Source: Symsagittifera roscoffensis
Lineage: Eukaryota; Xenacoelomorpha; Acoela; Convolutidae
Direction: 5' to 3'
DNA: 64,000 nt
Assembly: GCF_963678635.1 (NCBI RefSeq)
Contig: NC_087071.1
Coordinates: forward strand, 32,970,141-33,034,140
The notes beneath the pieces are model-generated. The model was not told the DNA's origin and searched no databases. It worked only from the letters and a program-made list of their open reading frames with translations. Within the stretch, counting starts at the first letter, position 1. Each line of letters begins with the position of its first letter. A program made the translations under genes and the position numbers. Of this stretch, positions 63,364-64,000 are shown one piece after another.

Positions 63364-64000
63364 TATTCAGTTTCGAAGAAATCAGGAAGTTATTTTCTTC
63401 TGGAATTAATTTAATTTTATTGAAACAGTGTTTAAAATGATGGAACTTTGATGATGGAATTTTCTATTCATCAAGGTCAACCGACTTCTTAGTTCAAAGT
63501 TCTTGCGTAAGTGTATCAAGTTTAGCTTTGGTTGTGTTAAACCGGCAAAAATAATTCAAAGTACAATATGTTTGACGTAAAACTTTAAGTATAAATTAAC
63601 AATGAAATATCATTGAGGTATAAATACCTAAGGCATAATTATTAAGGTAATAAAAGTAAAAACTATTTTTCAAACGTCAAAAAATCAGTCTGGTTATAGT
63701 TCAGTCCTGTGTAGCTTCAGGTGCCCTTTTGTACTATTTTGAGATATCCATTTCGAAACAATTCATTAAATTGTAACTTTTTTGTGCAAGCCAGATTAGT
63801 TTTCGAACTTTGACATGTAGTTTGGTATCGCAAGTGGTGCGAAGCTCTGTCTCGTCTCTGTGTTTAATTTGATATCTAAGAAAGGGCCTCCCCCCTCAAG
63901 AAATCAATAGATCTGCCCCTGCTGGGTAATCAACTAGAATGAGCGGAAAAAGATATTTCAAGTCAGAAAAACACAAGAAAACTGGTATTTTTCAAAACTA
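63364..64000. other. Right edge of window, repeat remnants
   Basis: Holds a family-C-like tail (63,826-63,862, GGTGCGAAGCTCTGTCTCGT plus CTCTGTGT) and a truncated, inverted hAT-MITE end at about 63,884-63,921 (CAGGGGCAGATCTATTGATT on the minus strand). No gene is visible. Confidence 0.45.

Overview
This window is animal nuclear DNA. It is AT-rich, has spliced genes and large introns, and is crowded with interspersed repeats. Three conserved housekeeping genes identify it as metazoan-like: RPL8/uL2, DDX54 and RFC4, all on the + strand. One RPL8 intron only gives a normal protein if it uses a GA-AG boundary, and another uses GC-AG. Each of the three start codons lies 6-30 nt after a strong TTTTCAG or TTTTTCAG acceptor. 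That combination recalls larvacean tunicates (non-canonical introns, spliced-leader trans-splicing, operons), but species assignment is inference at low to moderate confidence.

1-19,345: a very long LTR retroelement (247-19,101; 18,855 bp) with two identical 408-bp LTRs and an AATT target duplication has inserted inside a host coding exon. The host reading frame continues across the insertion point (181-246, then 19,106-19,345). Inside, in order, are: a structured 1.2-kb leader; a basic 155-aa ORF; one uninterrupted 2,740-codon gag-pol (CCHC knuckle, protease, RT, RNase H, DD35E integrase, GPY/F; Gypsy/Metaviridae order); two tiny hydrophobic ORFs; a 379-codon ORF with no AUG; an envelope-like glycoprotein with one frame break; a 599-aa ORF of unknown function; and a long 3' region with a perfect splice donor. 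A splice donor at gag codon 8 is phase-compatible with an acceptor inside the AUG-less ORF. This retrovirus-like element with several accessory genes is the main candidate for something undescribed.

19,346-29,447: mostly non-coding, with a near-perfect heat-shock element array, diverged repeat copies, small hairpins, a MITE and a few weak candidate exons.

29,448-44,367: RPL8 (6 exons), DDX54 (3 exons) and RFC4 (2 exons), packed head-to-tail with SINE-like elements and a diverged satellite in their introns.

45,192-47,676: a class-3 lipase ORF with seven perfect 30-bp repeats, followed by an AUG-less exon coding for a cysteine-rich segment, two membrane segments and a J domain. The two may belong to one gene.

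47,677-64,000: a transposon landscape: a hAT-type MITE with an 8-bp target duplication, a decayed MULE with inverted repeats, a 2.3-2.7 kb tandem duplication, a 520-bp inverted repeat pair 12 kb apart, a Tc1-like foldback element and degenerate tandem repeats. No convincing host gene is seen there.
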